A stretch of 64,000 nt of DNA from Planctomycetota bacterium. Its GTDB lineage: Bacteria; Planctomycetota; GCA-2746535. The stretch spans positions 124,001-188,000 of the forward strand of contig NVWA01000001.1 of NCBI GenBank assembly GCA_002746535.1, written 5' to 3'. The notes under the pieces were generated by a model. The model was not told where the DNA came from, searched no databases, and was given only the letters and a program-made list of their open reading frames with translations. This document shows, piece by piece, positions 53,629 to 63,538 of the stretch; within the stretch, counting starts at the first letter, position 1; each line of letters begins with the position of its first letter. The position numbers and the translations under genes were made by a program.

Positions 53629-53743
53629 TTGTATTATTTTTAGATTTAGGCAATCAGGTTAAAATTCTTTCTATGAATTACAAATTGGGTATAATTCCTG
53701 CCCTTAAAACTAGCAATTAACCAAAACTAATAGGTGAATTATC

Positions 53744-54211
53744 TTGTATCGAATCTGTAAAATCTTTGATGTGGAATGTGGACATATTCTTTCTAAGCAT
53801 AAAGAAAAATGTAAAAATCCTCATGGTCACTCGCGAAAGATTGAAATTAGTATTTCAGCAAATGAGCTTGATGATAATGATATGATTTGTGATTTTAAAG
53901 TTTTCAAATTAGCTCTAGGCGAATATTTAGATACTTTTGATCATGCGATTTTAGTAAATAATAAATCCGCTGAATTTGAATTTTATGAAAAACATTATGA
54001 ACGTGTAATCGGTTTTGACAATTGTGACCCAACAACCGAAGTGATGGCAAGTCAAATTTATAACTTTGTAAAAGAAGAGATATCAAAAGGCTTGGAATAT
54101 AAAAGTTCACAGAATAATGACTATTCTTTCAATAAGAATATAAAGTTAGATAAGGTAAGAGTCTGGGAAACCGCTTCAACATGGGCCGAATATTTTGAAA
54201 ATGAATCTTAA
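53744..54211 (+). CDS. queD: 6-carboxy-5,6,7,8-tetrahydropterin synthase QueD (6-PTP synthase family)
   Basis: A 155-residue pterin enzyme that converts dihydroneopterin triphosphate on the path to queuosine. Zinc ligands are His14 (VECGH), His27 and His29 (NPHGH); the catalytic Cys is Cys23. The catalytic Asp/His pair is in YLDTFDHAILVNN, and the pterin-binding Glu is in the final VWETASTWAEY. The start is TTG 53744 with AGGTGA seven bases upstream, which decides it. Other que genes are not in the window. It is 15 bases from ppa, forming a small operon. Confidence 0.9.
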   Translation: MYRICKIFDVECGHILSKHKEKCKNPHGHSRKIEISISANELDDNDMICDFKVFKLALGEYLDTFDHAILVNNKSAEFEFYEKHYERVIGFDNCDPTTEVMASQIYNFVKEEISKGLEYKSSQNNDYSFNKNIKLDKVRVWETASTWAEYFENES

Positions 54212-54226
54212 AAAGGAAATTCTTTA

Positions 54227-54838
54227 ATGTCATTCCCACCTCCATTTTTTCGTTGGCGACCTCATCCTTGGCATGGTTTATCAGAAGGCGAACGTGCACC
54301 AGAAGTTGTTGAAGCTTATATTGAATTAACGCCTTATGATTCTGTTAAATATGAAGTCGATAAAACGACAGGTTATTTAAGAGTAGATCGGCCTCAAAGA
54401 ACATCTGCTCAGCCACCTAGTTTGTATGGTTTTATTCCGCGTACTTATTGTGGTAGAAGAGTATGTACTCTTTCTCCAAATTCAAAAAGGGGAGATAGTG
54501 ATCCCTTAGATATATGTGTTATTAGTGAACGTCCAATCAACAGGGGCGAGGTAATCTTGCAATCAAGGGTTATTGGTGGCTTGAAGATGATTGATAATGA
54601 TGAAGCTGATGACAAAATTGTAGCCGTACTAGAAAATGATAATATTTATGGTGATGTTAAAACATTAAGTGATTTACCCGATATTATGATTGAGCGATTA
54701 CGACATTATTTTAGTACTTATAAATTAATACTTGGCGAACCTTTAAATGTTTCAATTGATAATGTTTATGAGGTTGATCATGCCAAAGAAGTTGTCGAAG
54801 CTTCATTGCTAGATTACCTCGAAGAATATGGTGATTAA
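54227..54838 (+). CDS. ppa: Family I inorganic pyrophosphatase
   Basis: A 203-residue soluble enzyme hydrolysing pyrophosphate in the cytosol. The metal triad is Asp90, Asp92 and Asp95 in [11 protein letters not shown], equal to the family D-G-D-P-x-D signature with Ser for Gly. The substrate strand is [17 protein letters not shown] (Glu33, Lys41), with [10 protein letters not shown] following. The N-terminus is longer than in E. coli ([15 protein letters not shown]). The group of longer pyrophosphatases with this N-terminus is known in Planctomycetota and related bacteria, as I recall. AAAAAGGA precedes the ATG. Confidence 0.93.
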   Translation: MSFPPPFFRWRPHPWHGLSEGERAPEVVEAYIELTPYDSVKYEVDKTTGYLRVDRPQRTSAQPPSLYGFIPRTYCGRRVCTLSPNSKRGDSDPLDICVISERPINRGEVILQSRVIGGLKMIDNDEADDKIVAVLENDNIYGDVKTLSDLPDIMIERLRHYFSTYKLILGEPLNVSIDNVYEVDHAKEVVEASLLDYLEEYGD

Positions 54839-54886
54839 TATTAAGCTCTAATACAGTAATTTGCTTTTATACTGCCGTTTGCAATA

Positions 54887-56017
54887 TTATTTCTTTTTTC
54901 TTTTTATATATTTTTTGCCAAGATCATAAAAGAATTTATCAATAGCTGTGAAATTATCATTTTGAGTACGAACAATTAATATTTTTAGAGAATTGTTAAA
55001 GTAAATCTGATTCTCAACTTTATCCCAAGATAATGGGTTTATCGAATCCATGATCCTTTTTTTAATGTATTTTTCGCCAACAGAATTAAGAAATGGTTCT
55101 AGTAGATAACACTTAACTTCTAAATTAAATAATGATGCACGTTTCTGAAATCTATTTTCTTGGATAAAGATCCCTTTGTTCTTTTGACAAAACATTTCTA
55201 TCTTTGTTTGTTTTTTAATTTGTTTAAAACATTTATTAACAACAACTTTCTTATTTCGAATAATGACTTTAGAATCATTTAGTGTTTTAATAATCTCAGG
55301 AGAATTTATAATTATTTTTAAATGATAAATTTTTGAAATAAGAGACAAGAATTCAATCCCATTGATTTTCATGGGTGTTAACTCGAGCTTTCTTTTGTGA
55401 AAATAATCTTCTGATGTAAAAGATAGGTTTAGTGATTCTCTAGAGTAGTCTTTAACGGAATACATTAAACGCTTTAATAATAATTCAACACTTTGTTGGA
55501 TGTGTATATTGCCGGTAACAATGATTTGGTCGTTAGTTGATTTTTTAATCTCATAAAGGCTGCCGTAATGTTGATAAAATTTCAAGTAATTCTTTAAGAA
55601 GATTACTAGCTCCTCTTTCATTCTATAAAAATTCCCTAACCGATATGTTTTATGAATTGGTTTGAGTTGTTTTAACCAAGACCATTCTGAATCAATGAAT
55701 AATGTTTTGTTATTTTCGATTCTGTAAAACAAGGTGGTTTCTTTTAGAATTTCGTCTAATTGCTGATCGAGTAATTTGTTACCTCCTTCTAGAGAAACTT
55801 GCTGCTTGATCAATTTCTTTTTATCGAACTTAAAATTTATTAAAATGGGTATGTTTTTCTTATAAATAATATCTAAAAATGCTGCCCGAGTAGATTTGAA
55901 TTTTGGAAGAAAAATAACTTTATCCAAGATTGTTTTATCTTGAGCATTTAAGTTAATTGAGAATAAAAATAAAACTATAATCAATGATGTTATTTTATTA
56001 GTGCTACTAGAATTCAT
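54887..56017 (-). CDS. Exported protein with secretin/STN-like repeats, unknown function
   Basis: 376 residues with a signal peptide (TSLIIVLFLFSINLNA). The chain contains repeated short beta-alpha-beta units like secretin N-domains or STN domains: RAAFLDIIYKKNIPILINFK, LLDQQLDEILKETTLFYRIENNKTLFIDS, LSLISKIYHLKIIINSPEI and CFKQIKKQTKIEMFCQKN. The final unit KILIVRTQNDNFTAIDKFF resembles N1-type secretin domains. There is no secretin pore domain, so it would be a soluble periplasmic piece. It starts at the stop of the M15-like gene (one-base overlap) and belongs to the prepilin peptidase operon. Confidence 0.6.
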   Translation of the reverse strand: MNSSSTNKITSLIIVLFLFSINLNAQDKTILDKVIFLPKFKSTRAAFLDIIYKKNIPILINFKFDKKKLIKQQVSLEGGNKLLDQQLDEILKETTLFYRIENNKTLFIDSEWSWLKQLKPIHKTYRLGNFYRMKEELVIFLKNYLKFYQHYGSLYEIKKSTNDQIIVTGNIHIQQSVELLLKRLMYSVKDYSRESLNLSFTSEDYFHKRKLELTPMKINGIEFLSLISKIYHLKIIINSPEIIKTLNDSKVIIRNKKVVVNKCFKQIKKQTKIEMFCQKNKGIFIQENRFQKRASLFNLEVKCYLLEPFLNSVGEKYIKKRIMDSINPLSWDKVENQIYFNNSLKILIVRTQNDNFTAIDKFFYDLGKKYIKRKKK

Positions 56018-57114
56018 TATTTCTGCTTTTTCTTTTTCTGGTGTAACTTGTTATATTTATCCTGTAATAACTTAATCTTATCTTCAAGATCTTTTAGATC
56101 TTTGGGCAATGCTTTTATTGGCCACCATTTATCTACCGCACCCCATCTGGCTAAGTGACCTCTGGAATCGTAATGTATGCTAGCGCCTTTTTTTGAGAAA
56201 TAAATCCCCATGCCTCCTGGGGGATTTGATTTATCGGTAATTAGTTTTTTATAAGCGAGAAAAAACGGTTTGGCATCTGAAACAGTTTTTTTATTATCGC
56301 CATTTAAATCATCCATGATCATGAAGGGCTTATTTTCATCAATAAAGAAGTCTATGGCATCACCATATATATGTCTTGAAAATGCAGATGTACCAAGACT
56401 TTTATTGTATAGAGGTGTACGGTAAAAAGATAAAACTCTTACAGTTCTAAAATTTGCATTTTCACGTGAAGTGTCGATCAAATTATCAAATTCCTTCATG
56501 ATTTTATAGCAACAAGTAAATATTTTTGTTGGCCTTTTACTTGTTTTATCTAATGGTTTAGGAACAGTCACTAAATCTTTGTATTTAAGATATTTTGATA
56601 TGGGGCGATTTAATAAAGAGGTATTCCAAAGTAAAAACCATTTGGGAGGGGTATATTCCTTTTTAAAATAATTTACTTTCCCCGGTTTAGAAGGAATCTT
56701 CGGATAGGGGCCGATCACATATTTATTTTTATTAAATCGAACAAAACCATCATGTATATTTTTATCTTCAAAGGCCGTTATTATTGAAAATGATCGATAA
56801 ATAGAATTCTCTGTATTGATATAAATTTGCAATTCAGCATTGCTTAAATTTGGAGCTGTTACAATCACGTCATTTTTATTATTTTTAAATGGGTAGCTAT
56901 TATTGTTATAAAAGATTGAGACCGTAAATTTTTTATTTAAATTTGTAATTTTAAATATGCCTTTTGGTTTAATAAATAAAACATGTTTATTGATCAATTT
57001 TATTACAGTGAGCTTATTATTATTCAGCTCATTTAAAACAACCTTGATTGCACTTTCATTTGAAAATAATGAAGCGAATAAAAAAGAATATAGGATTAAA
57101 AATTTTAAGACCAT
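56017..57114 (-). CDS. Exported M15-like peptidase (D-Ala-D-Ala carboxypeptidase / DUF882 type)
   Basis: 365 residues. Signal peptide at 1-18. The last 160 residues form an M15 peptidase domain: VRVLSFYRTPLYNKSLGTSA, SRHIYGDAIDFFID (zinc His and Asp) and GGMGIYFSKKGASIHYDSRG (third zinc His in IHYD), then HLARWG. This is the pattern of bacterial M15A/VanY-like and DUF882 proteins that trim peptidoglycan. The N-terminal 130 residues are a beta-rich, uncharacterised domain. Overlaps the end of the prepilin peptidase gene by 10 bases. Possibly opens the wall for a pilus or secretion apparatus. Confidence 0.8.
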   Translation of the reverse strand: MVLKFLILYSFLFASLFSNESAIKVVLNELNNNKLTVIKLINKHVLFIKPKGIFKITNLNKKFTVSIFYNNNSYPFKNNKNDVIVTAPNLSNAELQIYINTENSIYRSFSIITAFEDKNIHDGFVRFNKNKYVIGPYPKIPSKPGKVNYFKKEYTPPKWFLLWNTSLLNRPISKYLKYKDLVTVPKPLDKTSKRPTKIFTCCYKIMKEFDNLIDTSRENANFRTVRVLSFYRTPLYNKSLGTSAFSRHIYGDAIDFFIDENKPFMIMDDLNGDNKKTVSDAKPFFLAYKKLITDKSNPPGGMGIYFSKKGASIHYDSRGHLARWGAVDKWWPIKALPKDLKDLEDKIKLLQDKYNKLHQKKKKQK

Positions 57115-58370
57115 ATGTTGAATATTTCCATTAGCTTTATTGATCTATCTATAATTTCAAAATTAGAAATGAAATAGATAAAAGTTGCTAAACCTAAATA
57201 GGGACCCATGGGTAAATTTATTGGAATCAACTTTTGCTTTATCCATTTTTTTGTACATAAGTAAAAACCAGCTATGCCTATTAAAAATAAGGTGAAAAGT
57301 GCAATCATATAATTTTGATTTATCATCATATCTTTTTCCATTGAAAAGAAGTAGTATAAGGAACTCAAAATTAATAAATAGAAAGGAATCGCGATCAAAA
57401 GCTCGACACCACGTACACTAGCTTTTTTTGCCATATAGAGAATATGAAAACTACCAATAATAAGAATTACGAAAACCCAAATTGAAAAAATATCGATAAT
57501 CAATATACCACCGAAAAAGGAACCTATCAGCGAACATAATTTCAAATCGCCTTCACCAATATAATCTTTATTTTGGTTTAACCCAAGAATTGAAGTAATT
57601 TTTGGAATAACCATTATTAGATAGATGATCAAGCCCCCGAAAATTGCTCCGAAAAAAGAAGATAAATAAGCATGTTTTGACAATATAAAATCAGGAAAAC
57701 ACAAAAATACTAAATTTAATATAATAAATAATAGAATTAATATTCCATTTAACTTGTCGATATTTCTAGGTTCAATCTCAACTTGAGTTTTAACAAAGTG
57801 GCAAAAGTATAATACCAAAAATAAAATTGAGAAATAAAACAAATAATTTATTTGTATATATTGATCAATAGCAACCATGTTATTTTTTGGGCCAGCAATC
57901 GAAAAAAATAAATTTAAAATACAAAATAGAATAATATAGGGAATGGTGACTTTATCTGGAATGATTAACCATTTCCAATCAACAAAAACGACAATCATTA
58001 TTAATGAGAAAAATACGACCAAAGATATAAAAATGACTGGGTCGATGAAATTGCCTGTTGAGTTAATTGATGCAATTAAAAATAGAGGTGTGAAAACAGC
58101 AAATAAAATTTCAACCCAGACATATTGAAAAGCATATGTTAAACCACAATGATTGCATTTTCCTTTAAGAATAAAATAGCCAAATATGGGTATGTTTTCC
58201 GATGCACGTAGTGATGACCCACAATGAAAACAATGGGATCCAGGTATGCTAAGTGACATGTTGCGGGGAATTCTAAGTATGCATACATTTAAAAAGCTAC
58301 CTATAGATGCCCCAATAAAAATAGAGAAAATAAAAAAGACAAAAAAATGAGCTTTTGAAAGTATTTCCAT
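57105..58370 (-). CDS. Prepilin peptidase (type IV leader peptidase), extended form
   Basis: 421 residues, against about 230-290 usual. The N-terminal domain has SIGSFLNVCILRIPR and a four-cysteine zinc site (Cys47, Cys50, Cys72, Cys75). The catalytic aspartates are Asp131 (VDWKWLIIPD) and Asp275 (GEGDLK, the GxGD motif). Between them lies an unusually long stretch with extra spans (about 145-260), and after GxGD there are further spans to the C-terminus. It cleaves and N-methylates type IV pilin or type II pseudopilin leaders at the inner membrane. It heads a three-gene operon with the M15-like and STN-like exported proteins. Confidence 0.92.
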   Translation of the reverse strand: MEILSKAHFFVFFIFSIFIGASIGSFLNVCILRIPRNMSLSIPGSHCFHCGSSLRASENIPIFGYFILKGKCNHCGLTYAFQYVWVEILFAVFTPLFLIASINSTGNFIDPVIFISLVVFFSLIMIVVFVDWKWLIIPDKVTIPYIILFCILNLFFSIAGPKNNMVAIDQYIQINYLFYFSILFLVLYFCHFVKTQVEIEPRNIDKLNGILILLFIILNLVFLCFPDFILSKHAYLSSFFGAIFGGLIIYLIMVIPKITSILGLNQNKDYIGEGDLKLCSLIGSFFGGILIIDIFSIWVFVILIIGSFHILYMAKKASVRGVELLIAIPFYLLILSSLYYFFSMEKDMMINQNYMIALFTLFLIGIAGFYLCTKKWIKQKLIPINLPMGPYLGLATFIYFISNFEIIDRSIKLMEIFNIWS

Positions 58371-58437
58371 TAACTAAAATCGCAAAATAATATGTTTATG
58401 GCGAGTATAGCAATATAATGATTAATGAATAATAAAT

Positions 58438-60954
58438 TTAATCAATGGGTGTTTTGATGAAATCAGCAAAGGATGATTTGAAATTATTTAAGGTTTCCTC
58501 AGCCAATTCATAGTTAGGTTTATCTTTAAACCCTATCTCGACTTTTCTAGCATCTTTAGCGTAATCTTCTAAGCCAATATTTTTAAAGGAACCTTTTAAT
58601 CGATGAAAATAAATAATTAGATTTTTTTTATCTTTAGTGACAAGGTACTCAGTTATTTTTTCAAATGCTTCTTGTAAGGATGTTTGAGTTGTTTTTAATA
58701 TATCAGTTGATTGTCGTTCATTGAAATGATATTTATCGATAAAAAATTGTTTGATCTTTTTCTCGATTATATTTTTGAATGATATATTTTCTAAAGGTGA
58801 AGTGAAGTCAACCTTGGATTCAAATGCAAATTTTTCTGCTATAAATTCAAGGGCAGTTTCATTTAATTTTTTAACGGTTATAGGTTTTGATAAAAATTGG
58901 TTCATGCCACCGGCTAAACAACGTCGTTTATCTTCAACAAATGAGTTGGCGGTTAAGGCAATGATATGAGGGTTATTATGAGGTGAAGGTAATGCTCTTA
59001 TTTCTTGAGTAGTTTCGATTCCGTTCGTACCATTAAGCATAATATCCATGAATATTAAGTCATAATTGTTTTTTTTGTGATACCTAATTGCTATTTCACT
59101 ACTTTCAGCCTGATCTACATTGAAACCAAAATTAATTAAATTTGTAGATGTTGTTAATAAAGCCAAAGGGTCATCGTCCACTACAAGAATTCTGCACTTC
59201 TTTTTTCGAGATGAAAGTTCCTCTTCAGAGAAGGGGAGATCTTGCTGAGATTCTTTATTTGTAAATAATTTAGTGTCTTGACTTGTGAGTGATTTGAAAA
59301 AGCATGATGGTGTTATTGGATTTGGTATTGGTATCTTTTTAAATGGAAGATCAGGCATATCTGAATTAAATAATAGAGATGTCAAAGGATGTGAAATTAT
59401 TGTGATCGAGAGCTTTTTTTCTACTTTCTGTATCATTTGTGACATGGGTTGATCAATAGTGTCAAAATAAAAATGAAGTGTTTCAAGATCGTTTATATCT
59501 TTTAATTTTTTGGCTAAACTATGATCAATATTATCAGTTAAAATAAATTTGTTGTTTAGATTAAATTCATTGGCATAAAATTTAAAAAAGTTTTTTGAAG
59601 CGCTGGAATTTGTATAAACCAAAACACCCGTTTTATGACTTATTTGGCTTAGATCAAATTGTCTATCTTGTTTCTTATTAACTTTACTTAATTGAATATC
59701 AAAATAAAAAGAAGATCCTTTATTCTTTTTACTGCGAACACCTACTGATCCGCCCATTAATTCCGCAAGCTTTTTAGTTATTGAAAGCCCTAATCCTGTA
59801 CCAATGATATTATACGGAGAGCTTTCATGTACTTGCGTATAATCAGTAAATAAACTTTGTTGATCTTCTTTTGATATGCCAATACCCGTATCAGTTACTG
59901 AAATCTGTAGTTGTAAAAAATTTTCTAGATCTGCAATAATGTTTAACCCTATAATGATACTTCCTTTTGAGGTGAACTTTGAAGCGTTTGTCAAAAAATT
60001 GATAAGAATTTGTTTGATTCTTTGGCTATCACCTTTAAGTTTCTTTGGGATACTTATTGGTATTAGAGCTGATAGCTCAATGCCTTTCTGATATATTGGA
60101 ATTGAAAATGTAGTTAGTACTTCTTCAACTACATCAAGTAGATCAAACTCTTCATCTTCAATGATTAATTTATTTGCTTCAATCTTTGATAAATCAAGGA
60201 TATCATTAACTAAGCTGTGTAGGGTATTTGCTGCTTTAACTGTCATGCCCATATAATTATTTTTATCGCCATCATCTTTACTACTCTTGATTAATCCTAA
60301 TAATCCTATAATTGAATTTATGGGATTTCGAATTTCATGACTCATAAGTGATAAAAAATTAGATTTGGCTTGATCGGCATTTTTAATTTTTACCAATGCT
60401 CCTTCTAATTCAATTGTTCTTTGATGAACTTTTTCTTCTAATAACTGTGTATTAAGAATGACTTTTTGATTGAGATTCCATTTTTGAATTAAGGCGGTAG
60501 CAATTTGTCTAACTTCAATTACATCAAATGGTTTTTTTAAAAATAAAATATGATCGGTTAATCCAATACTTTCTAGGATTTCATGATGGGTGTATTCTGT
60601 AAAAGCAGTACAAAGAACAATTTCTAAATGGGGATATTTTGTTAAAATTATTTGTGAAGCTTTTAAACCATCCATGCCAGGTGGCATCTTAATATCCATA
60701 AAAACTAAAGCATAAGGATTATTTTCTCTTTGAGCTAATTCAATTTTTGAAAAAGCCTCATTAGTTGAAAATGCATGATTTATAATAAAGGAAGGTTGTT
60801 TCGTTTTAGGACTATTTAAATCTCCAAAGATTTCCTTTTCAAGGGAATCAAAGTTTTCATTCATTTTTTGAGAAGATAAATTTAAAGCTTTTGAAATATC
60901 CTCGTGTATCGCTGGATTATCATCTACGATAAGAATTCTATTATTTTCAAACAT
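58438..60954 (-). CDS. Hybrid sensor histidine kinase (REC-HisKA-HATPase-REC-HPt)
   Basis: 838 residues, cytosolic. The N-terminal receiver (4-155) has Asp87 and Lys140 but carries an insertion of about 35 residues after the first strand. A coiled coil (170-200) leads to HisKA with His206 in MSHEIRNPINS. HATPase_c has Asn323 (FLTNASKF), DTGIGI (355-360) and GTGLGLSITKKL (385-396). Residues 440-560 look like a degenerate receiver. A second receiver (586-705) has Asp637, and a C-terminal HPt domain has His784 (YFHRLKGSF). This is a complete phosphorelay in one chain, apparently driven by a receiver input, not a periplasmic sensor. Divergent from cheA. Confidence 0.93.
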   Translation of the reverse strand: MFENNRILIVDDNPAIHEDISKALNLSSQKMNENFDSLEKEIFGDLNSPKTKQPSFIINHAFSTNEAFSKIELAQRENNPYALVFMDIKMPPGMDGLKASQIILTKYPHLEIVLCTAFTEYTHHEILESIGLTDHILFLKKPFDVIEVRQIATALIQKWNLNQKVILNTQLLEEKVHQRTIELEGALVKIKNADQAKSNFLSLMSHEIRNPINSIIGLLGLIKSSKDDGDKNNYMGMTVKAANTLHSLVNDILDLSKIEANKLIIEDEEFDLLDVVEEVLTTFSIPIYQKGIELSALIPISIPKKLKGDSQRIKQILINFLTNASKFTSKGSIIIGLNIIADLENFLQLQISVTDTGIGISKEDQQSLFTDYTQVHESSPYNIIGTGLGLSITKKLAELMGGSVGVRSKKNKGSSFYFDIQLSKVNKKQDRQFDLSQISHKTGVLVYTNSSASKNFFKFYANEFNLNNKFILTDNIDHSLAKKLKDINDLETLHFYFDTIDQPMSQMIQKVEKKLSITIISHPLTSLLFNSDMPDLPFKKIPIPNPITPSCFFKSLTSQDTKLFTNKESQQDLPFSEEELSSRKKKCRILVVDDDPLALLTTSTNLINFGFNVDQAESSEIAIRYHKKNNYDLIFMDIMLNGTNGIETTQEIRALPSPHNNPHIIALTANSFVEDKRRCLAGGMNQFLSKPITVKKLNETALEFIAEKFAFESKVDFTSPLENISFKNIIEKKIKQFFIDKYHFNERQSTDILKTTQTSLQEAFEKITEYLVTKDKKNLIIYFHRLKGSFKNIGLEDYAKDARKVEIGFKDKPNYELAEETLNNFKSSFADFIKTPID

Positions 60955-61240
60955 CGCTTCTCTATTAAATGGTACATGCTTTAATTATGACCTTAAAACC
61001 GAGTCTATGAAATGCTTTATTGAATAAAAAGAATATGTTTTCTAATTGCAACTATCTTAAGTTTATCTAATTAAAGAGTAAGTATTTTTTAAGTAGTCCT
61101 GAAAGTAACATAATGTTCAAAAATATTGTTTTATATCTTTTTGATTTATTATTCAGATTTATGAATAACAAATTTGAAAAATAACAGAATAAAAGACATA
61201 CTGTAAGACGAACTGAATACTTAATCATCGAGAGTTGTAA

Positions 61241-63535
61241 ATGCCCAACATTAATGAAGACGATGAACTATTAGCATCATTTATTGTTCAATCTAACGAA
61301 TTGTTAGATGGGGCAGAAGAAAATTTAAAAGAACTAAAAGAATTACTGTCACATAATCAATCGATTGATGTAGAAATTTTTCATTCATTATTCCGTACTT
61401 TTCACACCATAAAGGGCGTTTCTGGGTTTATGGGGTTACCTGTTATTCTTGATATCACCCATAAGGGTGAAAGTTTATTGGATTTATATCGAAAAGGTGA
61501 GGCATCCTTAGATGATGAAACACTTTCAATTTTAGTAGAAACACTAGATTTTATCAGAGAACTTTTAGATGTAATTGAAAATGAATCAACTGATGAGTCG
61601 ATGACAAATTCTGCTAAGTCTCTCGAAAAAATATTAACTAAGACGTTAAAAGATTTAGAGAATGATTCTGAAGAAATTAGTGAGTCAATCGATCTCGGGG
61701 GTTCAGTTGAAAATGATTCACAGAACTCTGATGATGAAAGTACTGTTGAAGATGATTTTATTGAAGAAGAGGACGAAACGTTTGAGTTTGAAATAGAGAT
61801 TACTGCAGAAATACTGCAAAAATTTACAGAAGAATGTAACGATTTATTAGATGACTCTGAAAATTGTGTTCAAACTCTTTCTCAGAATCCTGCTTCTGCC
61901 CCAGATATAAATCAGTTATTTAGAAATATTCATAGCATTAAGGGAAATTGTGGTTTTGTGAATTTCGCAAATCCTGAAATAATTAGTCATAAATTAGAAT
62001 CGATCTTAGATGAGATGCGAGCCGAAAGTATCAAAATAGATGAGGCGATAATTAAATTATTATTTGAAGCTATTGATGTCTTAAGGGGTCAAATAAAGGA
62101 AATTGAGAAATCTGGTAAAGACTCGGTTTCAGATAATTCAAAACTACTGCAAAGTTTAGAGGATCTTTTTACCAATAAAAAAGTAATGGTTAATCAAACA
62201 ACGCTTGAAGAGAAAAAAAGTGAGCCCATAAAAGAAATAAAAGAAGAAGAGATAATTACCAAAATAAATAGTACTGAATTAGCAAGTGTTGAGGCATTAC
62301 CAGAAATTGATACTTCAGCAGATCGGCCTGTTAATAATGATAGTAACCGCAAAATTATTGTTCGCCAAGATATAAGAGTAGATATGCAAAAACTAGATTA
62401 TCTACAAAATTTAGTTGGTGAATTAATAATTGCCAAAGAAATGGTTAGTCATAATCCTGAATTACAAAAATTGAATTTGACAAGTTTTAATCGATCTATG
62501 GACCGATTAACAAGAATCACAAATGAGTTACAAGATGTATCTATGTCCGTTAGAATGATTCAAATATCTTCTGTTTTTAAGAAGATGAATAGATTGGTAA
62601 GAGACGTTTCTAAAAAAGCAGGTAAAAAAATCCACTTGGAATTATTCGGAGAAGAGACAGAAGTTGATAAGCAAATTTTGGATTTAATTTCTGATCCACT
62701 TGTGCATATCATTCGAAATGCTGGCGACCATGGCATTGAATCACCTGATGATAGAATCAAAAATAATAAGCCGGTTGAAGGCGTGATTAAATTAAGTGCA
62801 CGACAAACTGTAAGTGAAATTATCATACAGATTGAAGATGATGGAAAAGGTTTGGATAAAGAGCTTATTTATAATAAGGGCATTGAAAAAGGATTGATTC
62901 CCGATGATGGTAGTTCAATATCTGATAGCGCAATTTATCAACTTATTTTTGCACCGGGTTTTTCAACAGCCCAAAAAGTTACGGATATTTCAGGCAGAGG
63001 CGTTGGCATGGATGTGGTCAATAAGAACGTTGAAAAAGCAAAAGGTAGAATTGAAATTGAGTCGACCCAAGGAGTCGGTACTAAATTTACATTAAAAATT
63101 CCGTTGACGTTGGCAACTATTGAAGTCATGCTCGTGAGAGTAGCAAAGGCTAAATATTCGATACCAATTACAATTATTCAAGAAGCTCTAAAACCAAATA
63201 AAGAAGATATCACAATAAAGCCAGATGGATCTGAATATATAAAAATTCGTGATAATATTTATCCTGTGTTAAGACTACATGAGCTATTTTCTGTTGAAAG
63301 TGAATTTCAAAATTTAAATGATGGTATTATTATTTTAGTTAATTCAGAAGAGGAATCCGTTTGTTTATTTGTTGATGAAATATTGTATCAAGTTCAAACG
63401 GTTGTTAAAAATTTATCAGATTATATGAAAGATGTAAAGACAATATCTGGGTGTAATATTCTAGGAACAGGCGAAGTCTCTTTAATTGTTAATATTGAGG
63501 GGCTCATAAGAGAAATGAATAAAGTAAAGGTGTGA
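61241..63535 (+). CDS. cheA: Chemotaxis-type histidine kinase CheA with two HPt domains
   Basis: 764 residues. HPt1 spans 8-105 with His55 (FRTFHTIKGVSGF). An acidic linker (135-185) leads to HPt2 (185-285) with His231 (HSIKGNCGF). A flexible region follows, then the dimerisation helices from about 375 (DMQKLDYLQNLVGELIIAKE). HATPase has N-box HIIRNAGDHGIE (Asn493) and GRGVGMDVVNKN. A C-terminal CheW-like domain starts near 620. The kinase phosphorylates itself in response to chemoreceptors and passes phosphate to CheY or CheB. No P2 CheY-binding domain is evident. Three bases separate its stop from the cheW start. No receptor gene lies in the window. Confidence 0.95.
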   Translation: MPNINEDDELLASFIVQSNELLDGAEENLKELKELLSHNQSIDVEIFHSLFRTFHTIKGVSGFMGLPVILDITHKGESLLDLYRKGEASLDDETLSILVETLDFIRELLDVIENESTDESMTNSAKSLEKILTKTLKDLENDSEEISESIDLGGSVENDSQNSDDESTVEDDFIEEEDETFEFEIEITAEILQKFTEECNDLLDDSENCVQTLSQNPASAPDINQLFRNIHSIKGNCGFVNFANPEIISHKLESILDEMRAESIKIDEAIIKLLFEAIDVLRGQIKEIEKSGKDSVSDNSKLLQSLEDLFTNKKVMVNQTTLEEKKSEPIKEIKEEEIITKINSTELASVEALPEIDTSADRPVNNDSNRKIIVRQDIRVDMQKLDYLQNLVGELIIAKEMVSHNPELQKLNLTSFNRSMDRLTRITNELQDVSMSVRMIQISSVFKKMNRLVRDVSKKAGKKIHLELFGEETEVDKQILDLISDPLVHIIRNAGDHGIESPDDRIKNNKPVEGVIKLSARQTVSEIIIQIEDDGKGLDKELIYNKGIEKGLIPDDGSSISDSAIYQLIFAPGFSTAQKVTDISGRGVGMDVVNKNVEKAKGRIEIESTQGVGTKFTLKIPLTLATIEVMLVRVAKAKYSIPITIIQEALKPNKEDITIKPDGSEYIKIRDNIYPVLRLHELFSVESEFQNLNDGIIILVNSEEESVCLFVDEILYQVQTVVKNLSDYMKDVKTISGCNILGTGEVSLIVNIEGLIREMNKVKV

Positions 63536-63538
63536 AAA

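Noticed and set aside
53675..53730. A possible preQ1-I riboswitch before queD (a GGG...CCC stem followed by TTAAAACTAG)
   Set aside because: The A-rich tail and short stem recall the motif, but the loop has no stretch able to pair with the tail and the consensus loop bases are missing. A covariance-model search would settle it.
54845..54870. Short inverted repeat CAGTA...TACTG after ppa as a terminator
   Set aside because: Five-base stem, large loop and no T-run immediately after it.
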